Assembly: GCA_028583605.1 (NCBI GenBank)
Contig: CM053331.1
Location: 39,842,283-39,906,282, forward strand
Direction of reading: 5' to 3'
Length of the DNA stretch: 64,000 bases
DNA from: Dastarcus helophoroides
Taxonomy: Eukaryota; Arthropoda; Insecta; Coleoptera; Bothrideridae
Position numbers and translations under genes: made by a program. The notes below the pieces were generated by a model, which was given only the letters and a program-made list of their open reading frames with translations, was not told the origin of the DNA and searched no databases. Positions 10,534 to 21,740 of the stretch are shown in pieces; within the stretch, counting starts at the first letter, position 1; each line of letters starts with the position of its first letter.

Positions 10534-10606
10534 ATTCGAAGTTTGGAAACCAAATACCGGTTTCGATCTTGTTAGATCTCGTCAGTTTGGTATATCCAAT
10601 TCGAAT
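10534..10606 (-). ncRNA. hammerhead ribozyme motif, best copy
   Basis: On the minus strand every element is present: stem I CCAAA (10590-10586) with UUUGG (10554-10550), core CUGACGA (10585-10579), stem II GAUCU (10578-10574) with AGAUC (10569-10565) closing a 4-nt AACA loop, GAAA (10564-10561), palindromic stem III ACCGGU (10561-10556) and A at 10555, giving a permitted GUA cleavage triplet. After an internal loop stem I extends through GG/CC and a UUCGAA/UUCGAA helix (10605-10600 with 10540-10535). This is a complete type I layout with a dimer-type stem III as known in Penelope-like elements. Copy 1 at 50-108 is the same family. Confidence 0.85.
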
Positions 10607-11599
10607 GCTAACAAATGTTCCGACAAGTAAGTAGTAGAACATTCACAGACGTCAAGCGAGTCACTCTTAGTACTACCATCTATTGGTCCATAGAGAAACT
10701 ATGGCCATCGCCAACAATGTCGTATGCAAGTAGAATGCAACTTAGACTACATATTCATGCAGCCCTCCAGGCGGCGGTTATAGTGGCGAATCATAGGTAT
10801 GAAATTAGATTTTTTCTCTTCACTAAAAAACTTGGACTTTTTTTTAAGAACGACAATTTTTTCTAAGCTTCCAGTTAATTTTTACAATTTTTCTTTTCGA
10901 AATTTTACTATATTTCAAAAAATTAAAAATTATCTAAAAATTTCAGGTTTTTGAACTGTCCTGGGTTTAAATCTATTGTCGAAATTCTACGATTTTTTTA
11001 AATAAAATGTTACCTTTTATTGAGAACTTTTGATAAATTCATATTTTTCGAAATCTCTTCCTTTTTTCAATTTTTTCGAAATCTCTTCCTTTTTTTGATT
11101 TTTTTGAAATCTTTTCCATTTTCTCACTTCTTTCTAAATCTTCTTTTCTCAAAATTCGGTTTTTTTTTCTGGAAATTTCTCTCTTCTTCTCTTCTTTTAT
11201 TTCGAACTTTGATTTTTGGCGTTTCTATAAATTTAGATTTTTTTTCTCACAAAAAGTACTTCATTTCTTTTCACGAAATCTCAAGGTTGTTGAAAATTTA
11301 CAAATAAAAAAGTAAAAATCATAAGAAAAATATTTTTTAGAAATTTCGACTCTCCAAATTAGTATTTTTATAGAAATTTCAAATTTCACGTTTTTTCTCA
11401 AACTGTTAATACAAATCAATCAAATATTTTGGAAAAATTTGTTTTGAAATCATAACTTTTTGTCAAAATTTAAGTAAAACGTAAAAATTCATAGAAAAGT
11501 ATTTTTGGAAATTTCGACTTCTGCAGGTCACTTGTTCAATGAGGGTCTGCGTGTCTGTTCGCTCTAGCTTTTATTTATTTATTTTTTAGGGGAATTTAA

Positions 11600-11652
11600 A
11601 GAGTTGCAATTTTCTTTTAAAAGAGCCGTGAGCCGCGGTTTGCCAACCCCTG
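11600..11652 (-). mobile_element. hAT-like transposon terminus
   Basis: Read on the minus strand from 11652 inwards the end is CAGGGGTTGGCAAACCGCGG, followed by GAGCCG and CTCTTTT motifs. This resembles known hAT termini of the CAGGGGT(C/T)GGCAAACC type. The element body would lie to the left, in the satellite. No second terminus or 8-bp duplication could be found, so it is a remnant. Confidence 0.6.
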
Positions 11653-11834
11653 CCCTAGTCTCAAACTAAGAACAAGAAAGTAGCAGAGAGCTCTTAAGCT
11701 AGTACAAGTATCAAAAGGTGTTTACCCTGAATAATTATCAGAAATTATTATAATTTAATAACAGAAAATAATTACTCTAAACTGCAACTGAAAGTGAAAG
11801 CAGAAGCACAGGGTGATGACTCTGATATCAGAGA

Positions 11835-12110
11835 GTGATGGTGTTTTACCAGCAATGCTTCAGGATTATCCCCCCAAGGGCAAGATTCTTGAGGCGTACT
11901 AGACAGTCGAAGACAGCAAATTCCTGTGAGGTTCAGCTTGACATAGAGAGAACTTCTGATTACGGTTCTATAGAACTTCCAAGTTATGGAACTTGTTACC
12001 GAAAGGAATTTTCCCCAAAAATTACAACCTATCCCTGTTTAAGAAAGCGGTTCATCGCCATCTATCCTTGTTTCCGCATACTACTCGCAGTGCTTTGAAA
12101 GCATAATGGG
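11835..12110 (+). pseudogene. non-LTR reverse transcriptase C-terminal remnant (family A)
   Basis: Two frames together give the typical end of a Jockey/CR1-group ORF2: FYQQCFRIIPP, then LRRTRQSKTANSCEVQLDIE in one frame, then RTSKLWNLLPKGIFPKNYNL and SLFKKAVHRHLS in another. These match the conserved IPP, RRTR and RLWN.LP pattern of the post-RT region. A frameshift near 11965-11970 separates the two. The 5' part of the ORF is missing: an AT-rich module and a hAT end occupy its place. A short A tail ends the copy at 12147. Related copies are at 15895, 22703 and 51840. Confidence 0.75.
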
Positions 12111-12149
12111 GTTATCCTTTACGAGTGGATTAAACTTAAAAAAAAAATT

Positions 12150-14040
12150 TAACAGTAGTGAAATACAGTTAAAGCTGATACAGAAAAATTATCAAATCAA
12201 ACAATTCACATCATCTGAAATATGACAATACAATACCAATAAGTCTGCTGAAGCCCTGAATCATCTGAAATTTATCTGAAAGTTTCAGAATCCTTCACGT
12301 CCCTTAAAATAACAATAAGTGTGCTGAAGCCTAAAGCCTTTCGAGGACAGGTGTGGGCGCTGTTCTAAGTAAATATTGCTAGATTGGATTCAAAGTATTG
12401 GGACAAATAACCTACCCTTCGGTAGCGTGTTATATTGAGCTTGAAAGCACCCAGATTCTACCCATGAATGCAGAATGTTATGCTTATTGAATCATCCGAA
12501 AAATTGAACATCCTAAATAAACATGAGCGATTATCTCTGTTATTTATCCAGATGGTTCATTTCCTAAATCTGTTGAGTATACCACACGATACGTCTAATG
12601 ACATTTTTTGTAAGGATTTCAAGTGACATGGTCCATCATAGTGACTTTCTGGAAACTGGGGTCATTTTAATCGACCCCTTTCAAATATTCATGTCTTTCA
12701 GGTGATTATTTATTTTTATTTGGTTATTTATTTTGTTTTGCTTCGTCGCTTATGTTTTCTCTCAAGTTTGACGACTGTTGAAGTCCCCTGTTTTTATTAA
12801 TAAGAAAATTGGGAGGCGTTGCATCGACCTTCAAGTTTACAGATCTTTTGGGTCACCTTTTTCTTAGTTTCAGTTAAGTGCTTCGTAATGAAACAGTTAA
12901 ATGTGCTACAGTTGAAATTATCTACAACCAACAACCATTGTTTTCTTGGGCTCTCTATGTCACCTCATAAATTCTATGTTCGTTGTCAAAGTTCTCAAAC
13001 AATATGACTATAAAGGAAACTACTAGAATAGTTTTTCGATTAATGTAATTGATCACAATTCTGATTGAATTATTGCGATTAGGGACTTACATCACCATTT
13101 TCCTATTACGTTTACGCTTCGTATTTTCTGCACTAGCATCCAAGTTAATGAGTTGCATGGGCGTGACGAAATTCGAGAACTTCTGGTTATTTGGTAACGA
13201 AAAGATATTCCCACAGCTCTATTTAAATTTATGTTTTGTGTACCATATTTCCCTGGCAACTCGCGACTCGGGCCATTAAAAATAACAAAGCCGCTGCCCA
13301 GAAAAACGTTCCGTTCCCAGACCAATTTATGATTCTATTGTTGTAAAAAAAAAATTCTCCCCTAAGCGCACTCCCTCCGCATATTTAGCGCTAGCTATTT
13401 TATATCTATGCGGCGAGCTGCTTTTTTAATTGAGCCATTATTATAAAACGTATCATTTCCCTTTACAAAGGGCCTCTTGAAAGCCAAAGTGTGTTCGATA
13501 CGCTTCAGTTGACCAAAGATCGGTGGCGCGAATTATAAAGCCTCAAACAGATGGTTTCGCAGTCGATAGCAAACGATATATATATTTTTTTATTGGGTGC
13601 TTGATGGCGCAATCGTATCTTGTTCAATTCAGTCGACAATTATATTTATATCAAAGCTGGCGTATGTTGTAATTATTGTACTGCTTGGGTTCGTTTAAAC
13701 AATAGATTTAATAAAACTTGTCTAGATTATGACTGACAATTTGAAAGCTTAATTATTGTATATGAAGCAGATACTCGACCTAAATAACAGGCTGCAGTAA
13801 TTTTATATAAATATAACTTCTACTACCTCCAGTAATTCTCAAATTTCTACAAACTTTTAGGTTTTCCAAATTTACATTTTCATCTTGCACATAATTTTTC
13901 AATTCGACCGTAACTGTATTAAGCCCTCTTTTTTCTAGAAACGTCAACATATTTCGGCATTTTCACTTTAAACGTAAAAACTCGATCTTTTTAAATGTCA
14001 ATTTTTTTTCGAAGTTTCCAATTTCAATGCAGAATTATGT
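12150..14040. other. intergenic DNA, nothing recognised
   Basis: Mixed-composition DNA inside the spacer of the inverted duplication. No tandem repeat or domain-bearing frame is seen. The pieces at 13330-13560 are less AT-rich and may be single-copy host DNA. Confidence 0.35.
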
Positions 14041-14046
14041 ATCCGA

Positions 14047-14494
14047 TGTAATGTATATGTAACACCCTTTACATTGTAATGCATATATAATTCCTAATGT
14101 ATATAATTCATAATAACAATGTATATTCTTATCACGTATTTGTAATGCCATCTTGTCTTGATAATTGTTTGAACATTTAACAGTCTTCAAAATCATTAAA
14201 CAAATATTTCCATAACTTAAACTAAAACAAATTATATTAAGTTTCAGAGCAAATGCACCAAAATTGTACTTTCTAGAAATAATGATAAATCTATCTACTT
14301 TCACATATTTAATCGTTATCAATTACCAAGATCTTGTAAAAAGCAAGGATACTTAAAATTCATAGTTAGATTGTTAGTCAGTCAGTTAGATTGTCAGAAG
14401 AACAGAAGAACACTGCATTATATTATTGTGCAAGTAAATACAAAATTAATTCATACATTAACTAAGTTTTCCCTCAACCTTAAGATCCATTACA
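14047..14494 (+). mobile_element. solo LTR of a second family (M)
   Basis: The 448-bp element begins TGTAATG and ends CATTACA, a perfect 7-bp inverted terminus. It is flanked by the 4-bp direct repeat CCGA (14043-14046 and 14495-14498). The 3' half carries the AGTCAGTCAGTTAGATTGTC tract typical of transcribed LTR regions. There is no similarity to family L and no internal region. Strand is inferred from the order of the U3-like and R/U5-like parts. Confidence 0.72.
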
Positions 14495-14499
14495 CCGAA

Positions 14500-15354
14500 T
14501 TATATCAAATATTACTTTTTTTTGAAGTGCGTTGAGCGATTTTTAATGGGACATAAACTTATGGTTTCGCGTTACCGTCACAAATCAATATCACGCGTTA
14601 CCAACATGTTCTAATGACAACAGTATTTTAAACTGTTTGAGATTGTTGGTGACTCAAATTGGCGTGATAGCGACGCAAAACTATAAGTTGTACAAAATTG
14701 CTTCGACTTTGTCTCGAAACGTCAAAACTTCATATTTATTCCTATTTTAAAAGGTATCAAGGGCATTGATCCTCAATTGGCTCTAATTTCACTTAGAGTA
14801 TCCAGAAACAGCAAAATGCTGACGTATCTGCTACTAAGAATGATTTAAGGCGACGAAAATCTTTTGGTGGATGCGCCGGAATTATTAGAAATATTAACGT
14901 ATTGCGCTATTTCTAGAAGAATTTCCACTAACTAAAAGAGTTTTTTGTTATTAAAATAAAATACCACAAAGAACGTCGTTTCAAATAAACATTCCCGATA
15001 ATTTTGATGGCAGGATTCGGTGAGAGCGTTAGGTTTTTTCGTGGAAACGGAGAAAAGGAGACGTTGGCGCCGCTGTCGTCGGTCCATAAGGAGTGCATTT
15101 GGCGGGAATTACTTTATTTCACTTATTTTGTTCCACCCCTATGGTTATGTAGCAGAACGCGGCAATAACACGCTTGCACCCTTGCAGGCCCCCAAGATTT
15201 TTGCTCCCCTTATTACTTCTATGCGGTCAATCGATTTTTATTGTGGAAACGTGAAACTCGACCGTATTCTCTACGAACTTTATTGTTCTTTAATGTAACA
15301 CGACGCATTCTTAAGATTTATGTACCCTGTAGCATTGAGCACGACACTAGTATA
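14500..15354. other. intergenic DNA with a GC-richer island
   Basis: No repeat structure. The stretch 15000-15300 is GC-richer and CpG-containing, as if under constraint, but no reading frame or RNA fold is supported. Confidence 0.35.
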
Positions 15355-15606
15355 TTAATACGTTGCAAACCTCATCATGGAATCTATGGTGGTCTGTAAC
15401 ATAGACCAATCAGTTAAATATTCGCGTAATTTAAAGAAATGTTGATGGGTAACCGTTTTTGTGCAATCACGGAATTTTGATGCTTCGTTAGGCAAACGTC
15501 TTGAAGTATTGGCCCAAAGCAACTCTACTACTTCTTCCAGATGATTCTGGCTAAAGCTCTGATGCGTTAATTTTATCGTATAAGCAGTGCAGTGTTGTCC
15601 TTTCAA
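15355..15606 (-). CDS. unrecognised 83-codon open frame
   Basis: An ATG-initiated frame of 83 codons in non-repetitive DNA, with balanced amino-acid use unlike the satellite frames. In-frame codons continue upstream of the ATG (PRRFTVDFLKGQ), so it could be the tail of a larger degraded ORF. No motif, signal peptide or membrane segment is seen. A retroelement remnant or chance frame is as likely as an exon. Confidence 0.2.
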   Translation of the reverse strand: MKGQHCTAYTIKLTHQSFSQNHLEEVVELLWANTSRRLPNEASKFRDCTKTVTHQHFFKLREYLTDWSMLQTTIDSMMRFATY

Positions 15607-15894
15607 AAAATCTACTGTGAAGCGTCTTGGGGGTTACTTTGCCATTTCCAGTCATCGTTGACTTGCGTATACGAATTCAATGAATGCTCTGACATCTATC
15701 ATTGCTTCAATTTCATCCATATCTCAGACAATTCATTCTTTTGAATAAAATACATCCAAAGTTGGGATCTCGTGCTAATCTGAACTTATAAATCTCTCTC
15801 AGGATAGAGTATTCGCAAGTCAAATGCTCCACCAGTCAATATAACATCCAGAGGTCGAGCTCTCCATCAAGATGACTTTTTTTTTAGGTTTAAT

Positions 15895-16175
15895 CCACTT
15901 GCAAAGGGCAACCTCATTACGCCTTCAAAGCACTGCGAGTAGCATGCGGAAACAAGGATAGATGGCGATGAACCGCCTCCTTAAACAAGGATAGGTTGTA
16001 ATTTTTAGGGAAAATTCCTTTCGGTTACAAGTTCCATAACTTGAAAGCTCTATAGAAAAAATAGTCTCCGTAGGCAGAAGTCCTCAGTGTATCACAGGAA
16101 TTTGCTGTCTCCGACTGTCTGGTACGCCTCAAGAATCTTGCCTTTGGGGGGATTAATCCTGAAGCATTGTTGGTA
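15895..16175 (-). pseudogene. non-LTR reverse transcriptase C-terminal remnant (family A)
   Basis: Reverse-complement counterpart of 11835-12110, about 90 percent identical, with several stops and frame changes. It covers the IPP...LEAYQT region through the end of the ORF and a 3' A tail at 15875-15885. As in the other arm, the upstream ORF is interrupted by the AT-rich module and the hAT end. Confidence 0.7.
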
Positions 16176-16369
16176 AAACAGCATCACTCTCTGATATCAG
16201 AGTCATCACCCTGTGCTTTTGCTTTCACTTTCAGTTGCAGTTTAGAGTAATTATTTTCTGATATTAAATTAGAATAATTTCTGATAATTATTCAGAGTAA
16301 ACACCTGTTGATACTAGTACTAGTTTAATAGCCCTCTGCTACTTTCTTGTTCTTAGTTTGAATCTAGGG

Positions 16370-16430
16370 CAGGGGTCGGCAAACCGCTACTCGCGAGCCG
16401 CATGCGGCTCTTTTAAAAGAAAATTGCATC
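16370..16430 (+). mobile_element. hAT-like transposon terminus, second copy
   Basis: Starts CAGGGGTCGGCAAACCGC with internal GAGCCGCATGCGGCTCTTTT, a small palindrome. Left flank is ATCTAGGG. The body would run to the right into satellite DNA. No closing CCCCTG plus repeated flank was found before 22700, so the other end is lost or unrecognisable. Confidence 0.6.
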
Positions 16431-17093
16431 TCTTTAATATCCCCTAAAAAAATAAATTAATAAAAGCTGGATCGAACAGACACGCAGACACTCATTGAAC
16501 AAGTGACCTGCAGAAGTCGAAATTTCTAAAAATACTTTTCTAGGAATTTTTACGTTTTACTTAAATTTTGACAAAAAGTTATGATTTCAAAACAAATTTT
16601 TCCAAAATATTTGATTGATTTGTATTAACAGTTTGAGAAAAAACGTGAAATTTGAAATTTCTATAAAAATACTAATTTGGAGAGTCGAAATTTCTAAAAA
16701 ATATTTTTCTTATGATTTTTACTTTTTTATTTGTAAATTTTCAACAACCTTGAGATTTCGTGAAAAGAAATGAAGTACTTTTTGTGAGAAAAAAAATCTA
16801 AATTTATAGAAACGCCAAAAATCAAAGTTCGAAATAAAAGAAGAGAAGAAGAGAGAAATTTCCAGAAAAAAAAACCGAATTTTGAGAAAAGAAGATTTAG
16901 AAAGAAGTGAGAAAATGGAAAAGATTTCAAAAAAATCAAAAAAAGGAAGAGATTTCGAAAAAATTGAAAAAAGGAAGAGATTTCGAAAAATATGAATTTA
17001 TCAAAAGTTCTCAATAAAAGGTAACATTTTATTTAAAAAAATCGTAGAATTTCGACAATAGATTTAAACCCAGGACAGTTCAAAAACCTGAAA

Positions 17094-17985
17094 TAAATAA
17101 AAATGAATAAAGAAAAAATTGTTGAAATTTAAAAAGTCGAAGATTTTCAGAGAAGAAGAAAAAAGTCAAATTTTAGGAAAAATTTCAAGGAAAAGGCAAA
17201 ATATTAAGAAAAGCTTTAAATTTCGACAAAAAATTGACAATTTTCCAGAGAAAGTTAAATTTTAAGAATCAATTTCAAATTTCAAAAACAAGACGAGTTT
17301 AAAAACTCAAAATTTTCCGATAAATTCGAATTTCGAGACAATTTATAGAATAATTTCAAAGGAACGTCCAAGAAAATGTCGAGAAAAGTGTTTCATCTTA
17401 AAAAAAAGTCAACATTTCTTGCAAATTCTGAGAAAAGGGAAGAGATTTCGAATAGAAATTGGGAAAAATTAAGAGATTAAAAAAAAATGAATTTGTCCAA
17501 AGTTCTCAATTAAGGACAACATTTCAGAAAAAAACGTCGAATTTCGAAAATATTTTGAAACCCCAAACAATTTTAAAAACCTGAAATTTTTAGATAAAAG
17601 AAAAATCGTAAAAATAAATTGGAAACTTAAAAAAGTGTCGGTCTTTAAAAATCAAAAATCGAAGTTTTTCAAAGAAGTAGAAAAAAGTCAAACTTTTCAA
17701 GGTAGAAGTCAATCAACATTATAAGAAAAATTCCAAATTTCGATAAAAATTTGCAATTTTTCGGAGAAAATTAAACTTTAAAAATAAATTTGAGATTTCG
17801 AAAACAACACGAATTAAAAAAAAAATTAAAAATTTACAGCTAAATCGAATTTTGAGAAAATTGGTAAAATAATTTTAAAAGGAAAGATAAGTTGATAAAA
17901 CTTCCAATTTCGAGAAGTGTTAAACTTTAAAAAAAAAGGTCATAGAAAGTCAAATTTTAAGAAAAAAAATTAAATGTTGAAATTT
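17094..17985. repeat. degenerate AT-rich satellite
   Basis: Short GAAATTT-containing units with long A runs and no clean period, related to the GTCGAAATTTCGAG satellite. The part at 17400-17620 is a diverged second copy of 16920-17090. Confidence 0.7.
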
Positions 17986-17989
17986 GGTT

Positions 17990-19055
17990 TGGCTAACAAA
18001 CAACACACAGCCTAAACGGGTGGCTCTACAAGAATGAAATTTCGCACACGGAGGTTACGTATAACGTAGGTGAGCACTAAAAAAGAATTTTTTAAAATTC
18101 AGCTTCTAAGGGCCTAAAAAATGGGTATTGAAACCCTAAAAATGGTAGGTAATAAATAATACTCACCACTGGATTTAAAGTTGCCTGCACTCGTTAACCA
18201 TATACTGAAAAAATTGGGGTATTCTAAAAAAATATCGGGTTAATTCATTACTTTGGCTGTACGACATATTCTCGCCACGGTGCAGCGGTATTTACTTTGC
18301 TTATCGCATTTCTTATCTGTGTGGCCATACGGCGTTAAGCAAATATTGATGATAATGGGGTTTGCTTATTACTTTGCCTGCATGGCAGATTCTCGCCACG
18401 GCGTGGCAGTATTTACTTTGCTTATTGCATTTCTTATCTGTGTGGCCACGCGGCGTTAACCATATACTGATGGTAATGGGGTTTGCTCATTACTTTGCCT
18501 GTATGGCAGATTCTCGCCACGGCGCGGCAATATTTACTTTGCTTATCGCATTTCTTATCTGTGTGGCTATGCGGCGTTAACCATATATTGAAAGAATATG
18601 GCATATACTATAAGAATATTATTCTGAAAAAATAAGGGGTATTCTGAAAAAATATGGGGTTTACTTTGACTGTACGATATGTTCTCGCCAAGGTGCGGCG
18701 GCATTTACTTTGCTTATCGCATTTCTGTTATAGCCATGCGGCGGTAAAACTGAGAGTCCTTATTCTGCTGCAGAACAAACAACGTTTTTAATACATGACG
18801 TCGTTTTAATCACAATTTGGCAGATTCGAGGATTTTGATGTTTCAAAATAGAAATGTCGGTTGGGGGAGAAAAAGATTTAAAACGCACGCGGGGCGCAAG
18901 TTACCCAAAAATTAAGTCCTTAACCTTTAAAAAAAAATCTAATAATTCCTGAAATGTACCCAACTAAACGATTGTCGTTTTCGCTTTGTAATTTAGACGT
19001 TTGATCGCTTCCAGAAAAGCAACAAATGATCCTACATAAAGCCAATATCAAATGG
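17990..19055 (+). mobile_element. 1.1-kb dispersed element H, copy 1
   Basis: Matches 25070-26236 along its whole length. It begins with an AACAACACACAGCCTAAACG region, then 3-4 tandem units of 115-170 bp (anchors TTTGCTTATCGCATTTCTT at 18297, 18418, 18539, 18711), then a conserved non-repeated tail ending GCCAATATCAAAT. No transposase is encoded. The CGCACAGCCTAAAC start and internal minisatellite resemble non-autonomous Helentron-type elements of arthropods; that class is inference. The copy ends directly in satellite. Confidence 0.75.
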
Positions 19056-19924
19056 TATTTTAAAAAAGTCGCAATTTTAAAGATATTTAAAATTTTCTCA
19101 AAACAAATTAAAGTTTTTCAAAAAAGATAAAATTTTGGCATAAGGAAATTTAAAAAAAATTGAAAATGTGTTTAAAAATAGTCAGAATTTTGAAAAAATG
19201 TCGAAATTTAAAAAACTGACAACATTTTTAGTCGAATTTTCGAAATCTAAATACTGAGGAAAAACCAAAATGATCAGAAAATTCGCAATTTCAAAAAAAT
19301 TGAAATTGGTTTCCAAAATAATCATAATTTTGAAATTGGTTTCCAAAATAATCAAAATTTTGAAATAATGTCGAGATTTAAAAAACTGAGAACATTTTCA
19401 GTCGAATTTTCGAAATTTTCGAAATTTAAATACCAAAGAGAAACTAAAATAATCAGAAAATTCCAAGATTTAAAAAAAAATAGAAATTTTGGAAGTTGAA
19501 ATTTTGAAAAATGTCAAATATTTAAAAAGCTAAAATATTTGAGTAAAAATGTTCATAAAAAGTTAACATTTTTAAAAGATATCGAAATTGTAAGAAAATT
19601 GAAATTTTGATAAAAAAAATGTCGATATTTTGAAAAAAGTCTAAATTTGGCCAAAAATGGCAAAATTGTGCACAAAAACTCGAAATAATGCCAGTTGTTA
19701 AGATAATTTGAAAAAAAAGTTACAAATTTAAAGAAATTCGAAATTTTCCCAAAACAAATTGAAATTTTATAAAAATGATGAAATTTTGAAAAAAAACGAA
19801 ATGTTTAAAAAGAATTAAAGTTTGAAAATGGGCAAAATTTTCAACAATACAAATTAAATTAAATTAATTATATAAATATATAAAATAATTGAAAATTGTT
19901 ACAATTTTAAAGTTATTATTTTGA

Positions 19925-21345
19925 AAAATTGTCGAAATCTTCAAAAACAATCGAAATTTTAAGAAAAAGATGTCGACATTCTGAAAAAAGATCAAATTTG
20001 ACCAAAAATTGAAAATTTTCAAAAAAAATTGAATTTGGTGGATTATAAACAGGATTTTAAAAAAGTCACAATTTTAAGGAGTTTTGAACTTTTTCCAAAA
20101 CGAATCAAGTTCTGAAATAAAAAAGAAATTTTCAAACAAAAATTATTTTGGAAAATGATCCAAATTTTCAAGAGTCGAAATTTTAGTGCCAAAATTGACA
20201 AAAAAGTCGGAATTTTGAAATAAGTAATCTCAAACAAAATTGTTACAACTTACATATCTTCAAAAAGATTGTTATTTTGAAAAATTGTCGAAATCTTCAA
20301 AAACAATCGAAATTTTAAGAAAAAGATGTCGACATTCTGAAAAAAGATCAAATTTGACCAAAAATTGAAAATTTTCAAAAAAAATTGAATTTGGTGGATT
20401 ATAAACAGGATTTTAAAAAATTTACAATTTTAAGGAAATTTGAACTTTTTCCAAAACGAATCAAGTTCTAAGAAAAAGAAATTTTCAAACAAAAATTATT
20501 TTGGAAAATGATCCAAATTTTCAAGAGTCGAAATTTTAGTGCCAAAATTGACAAAAAAGTCGGAATTTTGAAATAAGTAATCTCAAACAAAATTGTTACA
20601 ACTTACATATCTTCAAAAAGATTGTTATTTTGAAAAATTGTCAAAATCTTCAAAAACAATCGAAATTTTAAGAAAAAGATGTCGACATTCTGAAAAAAGA
20701 TCAAATTTGACCAAAAATTGAAAATTTTCAAAAAAATTTGAATTTGGTGGATTATAAACAGGATTTTAAAAAAGTCACAATTTTAAGGAGTTTTGAACTT
20801 TTTCCAAAACGAATCAAGTTCTAAGAAAAAGAAATTTTCAAAAAAAAATTATTTTAGAAAATGATCCAAATTTTCAAGAGTCGAAATTTTAGTGCCAAAA
20901 TTGACAAAAAAGTCGGAATTTTGAAATAAGTAATCTCAAACAAAATTGTTACAACTTACATATCTTCAAAAAGATTGTTATTTTGAAAAATTGTCGAAAT
21001 CTTCAAAAACAATCGAAATTTTGAGAAAAAGATGTCGACATTCTGAAAAAAGATCAAATTTAACCAAAAATTGAAAATTTTCAAAAAAAATTGAATTTGG
21101 TGGATTATAAACAGGATTTTAAAAAAGTCACAATTTTAAGGAGTTTTGAACTTTTTCCAAAACGAATCAAGTTCTGAAATAAAAAAGAAATTTTCAAACA
21201 AAAATTATTTTGGAAAATGATCCAAATTTTCAAGAGTCGAAATTTTAGTGCCAAAATTGACAAAAAAGTCGGAATTTTGAAATAAGTAATCTCAAACAAA
21301 ATTGTTACAACTTACATATCTTCAAAAAGATTGTTATTTTGAAAA
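19925..21345 (+). repeat. 354-bp tandem repeat, 4 copies
   Basis: The anchor GGTGGATTATAAACAGGATT recurs at about 20037, 20394, 20748 and 21100, with spacing 352-357 bp. Copies are close to identical: the first and fourth contain the same 64-codon reverse frame without change. Confidence 0.9.
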
Positions 21346-21740
21346 ATAGTCGAAATTTTCAAAAAGTTGAAATTTTGGGGTCGAAATTTTGGGGTCGAAA
21401 TTATGGGGTCGAAATTTTCGGGTCGAAACGTCTAAAAAATTGGAATTTTAAAAATGGTCCAAAATTTTAAAGGAAAAATTTCCAAAAATGTCAATATTTT
21501 GAAAAAAATTTCGATAACTATAGAAAAGTCTTTTGGCTAAAGATTGTTATTTGGAAAAATAGTTGAAATTTTCAAAAAGTTGAAATTTTGGGGTCGAAAT
21601 TTTGGGGTCGAAATTATGGGGTCGAAATTTCCAAGAAATTGGAATTTTAAAAATGGTCCAAAATTTTAAAGGAAAAATTTCCAAAAAAGTCAATATTTTG
21701 AAAAAAATGTCGATAACTATAGAAAAGTCCTTTGGCTAAG
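21345..21740 (+). repeat. 210-bp duplication with TTTTGGGGTCGAAA units
   Basis: Two copies of a 200-210 bp segment, each opening with three or four GGGGTCGAAATT units (from 21375 and 21585) and ending GATAACTATAGAAAAGTC. Confidence 0.85.

Larger units (their letters stand above)
10941..12147 (+). repeat. left arm of a 1.2-kb inverted duplication
   Basis: This segment matches 15875-17093 in reverse complement. From outside in it holds AT-rich satellite (10941-11580), a hAT-like end (closing at 11652), an AT-rich module (11653-11830), a reverse transcriptase C-terminal remnant and a 10-A tail (12138-12147). The outer satellite part is almost identical between arms, with a 95-codon open frame unchanged, while the retrotransposon part is only about 90 percent identical. 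Confidence 0.9.
15875..17093 (-). repeat. right arm of the 1.2-kb inverted duplication
   Basis: Reverse complement of 10941-12147, with the same order of modules: A tail, reverse transcriptase remnant, AT-rich module, hAT-like end, satellite. The spacer between the arms is 3727 bp. Beyond 17093 a diverged tandem copy of the outer arm appears near 17400-17620, which the left arm continues to match further out (10800-10940). Confidence 0.9.

Noticed and set aside
10941..17093. The two arms as terminal inverted repeats of one 6.1-kb transposon
   Set aside because: The outer edges have no terminal motif or target duplication, and each arm contains its own hAT-like end and retrotransposon tail, so they read as an inverted duplication of a composite.
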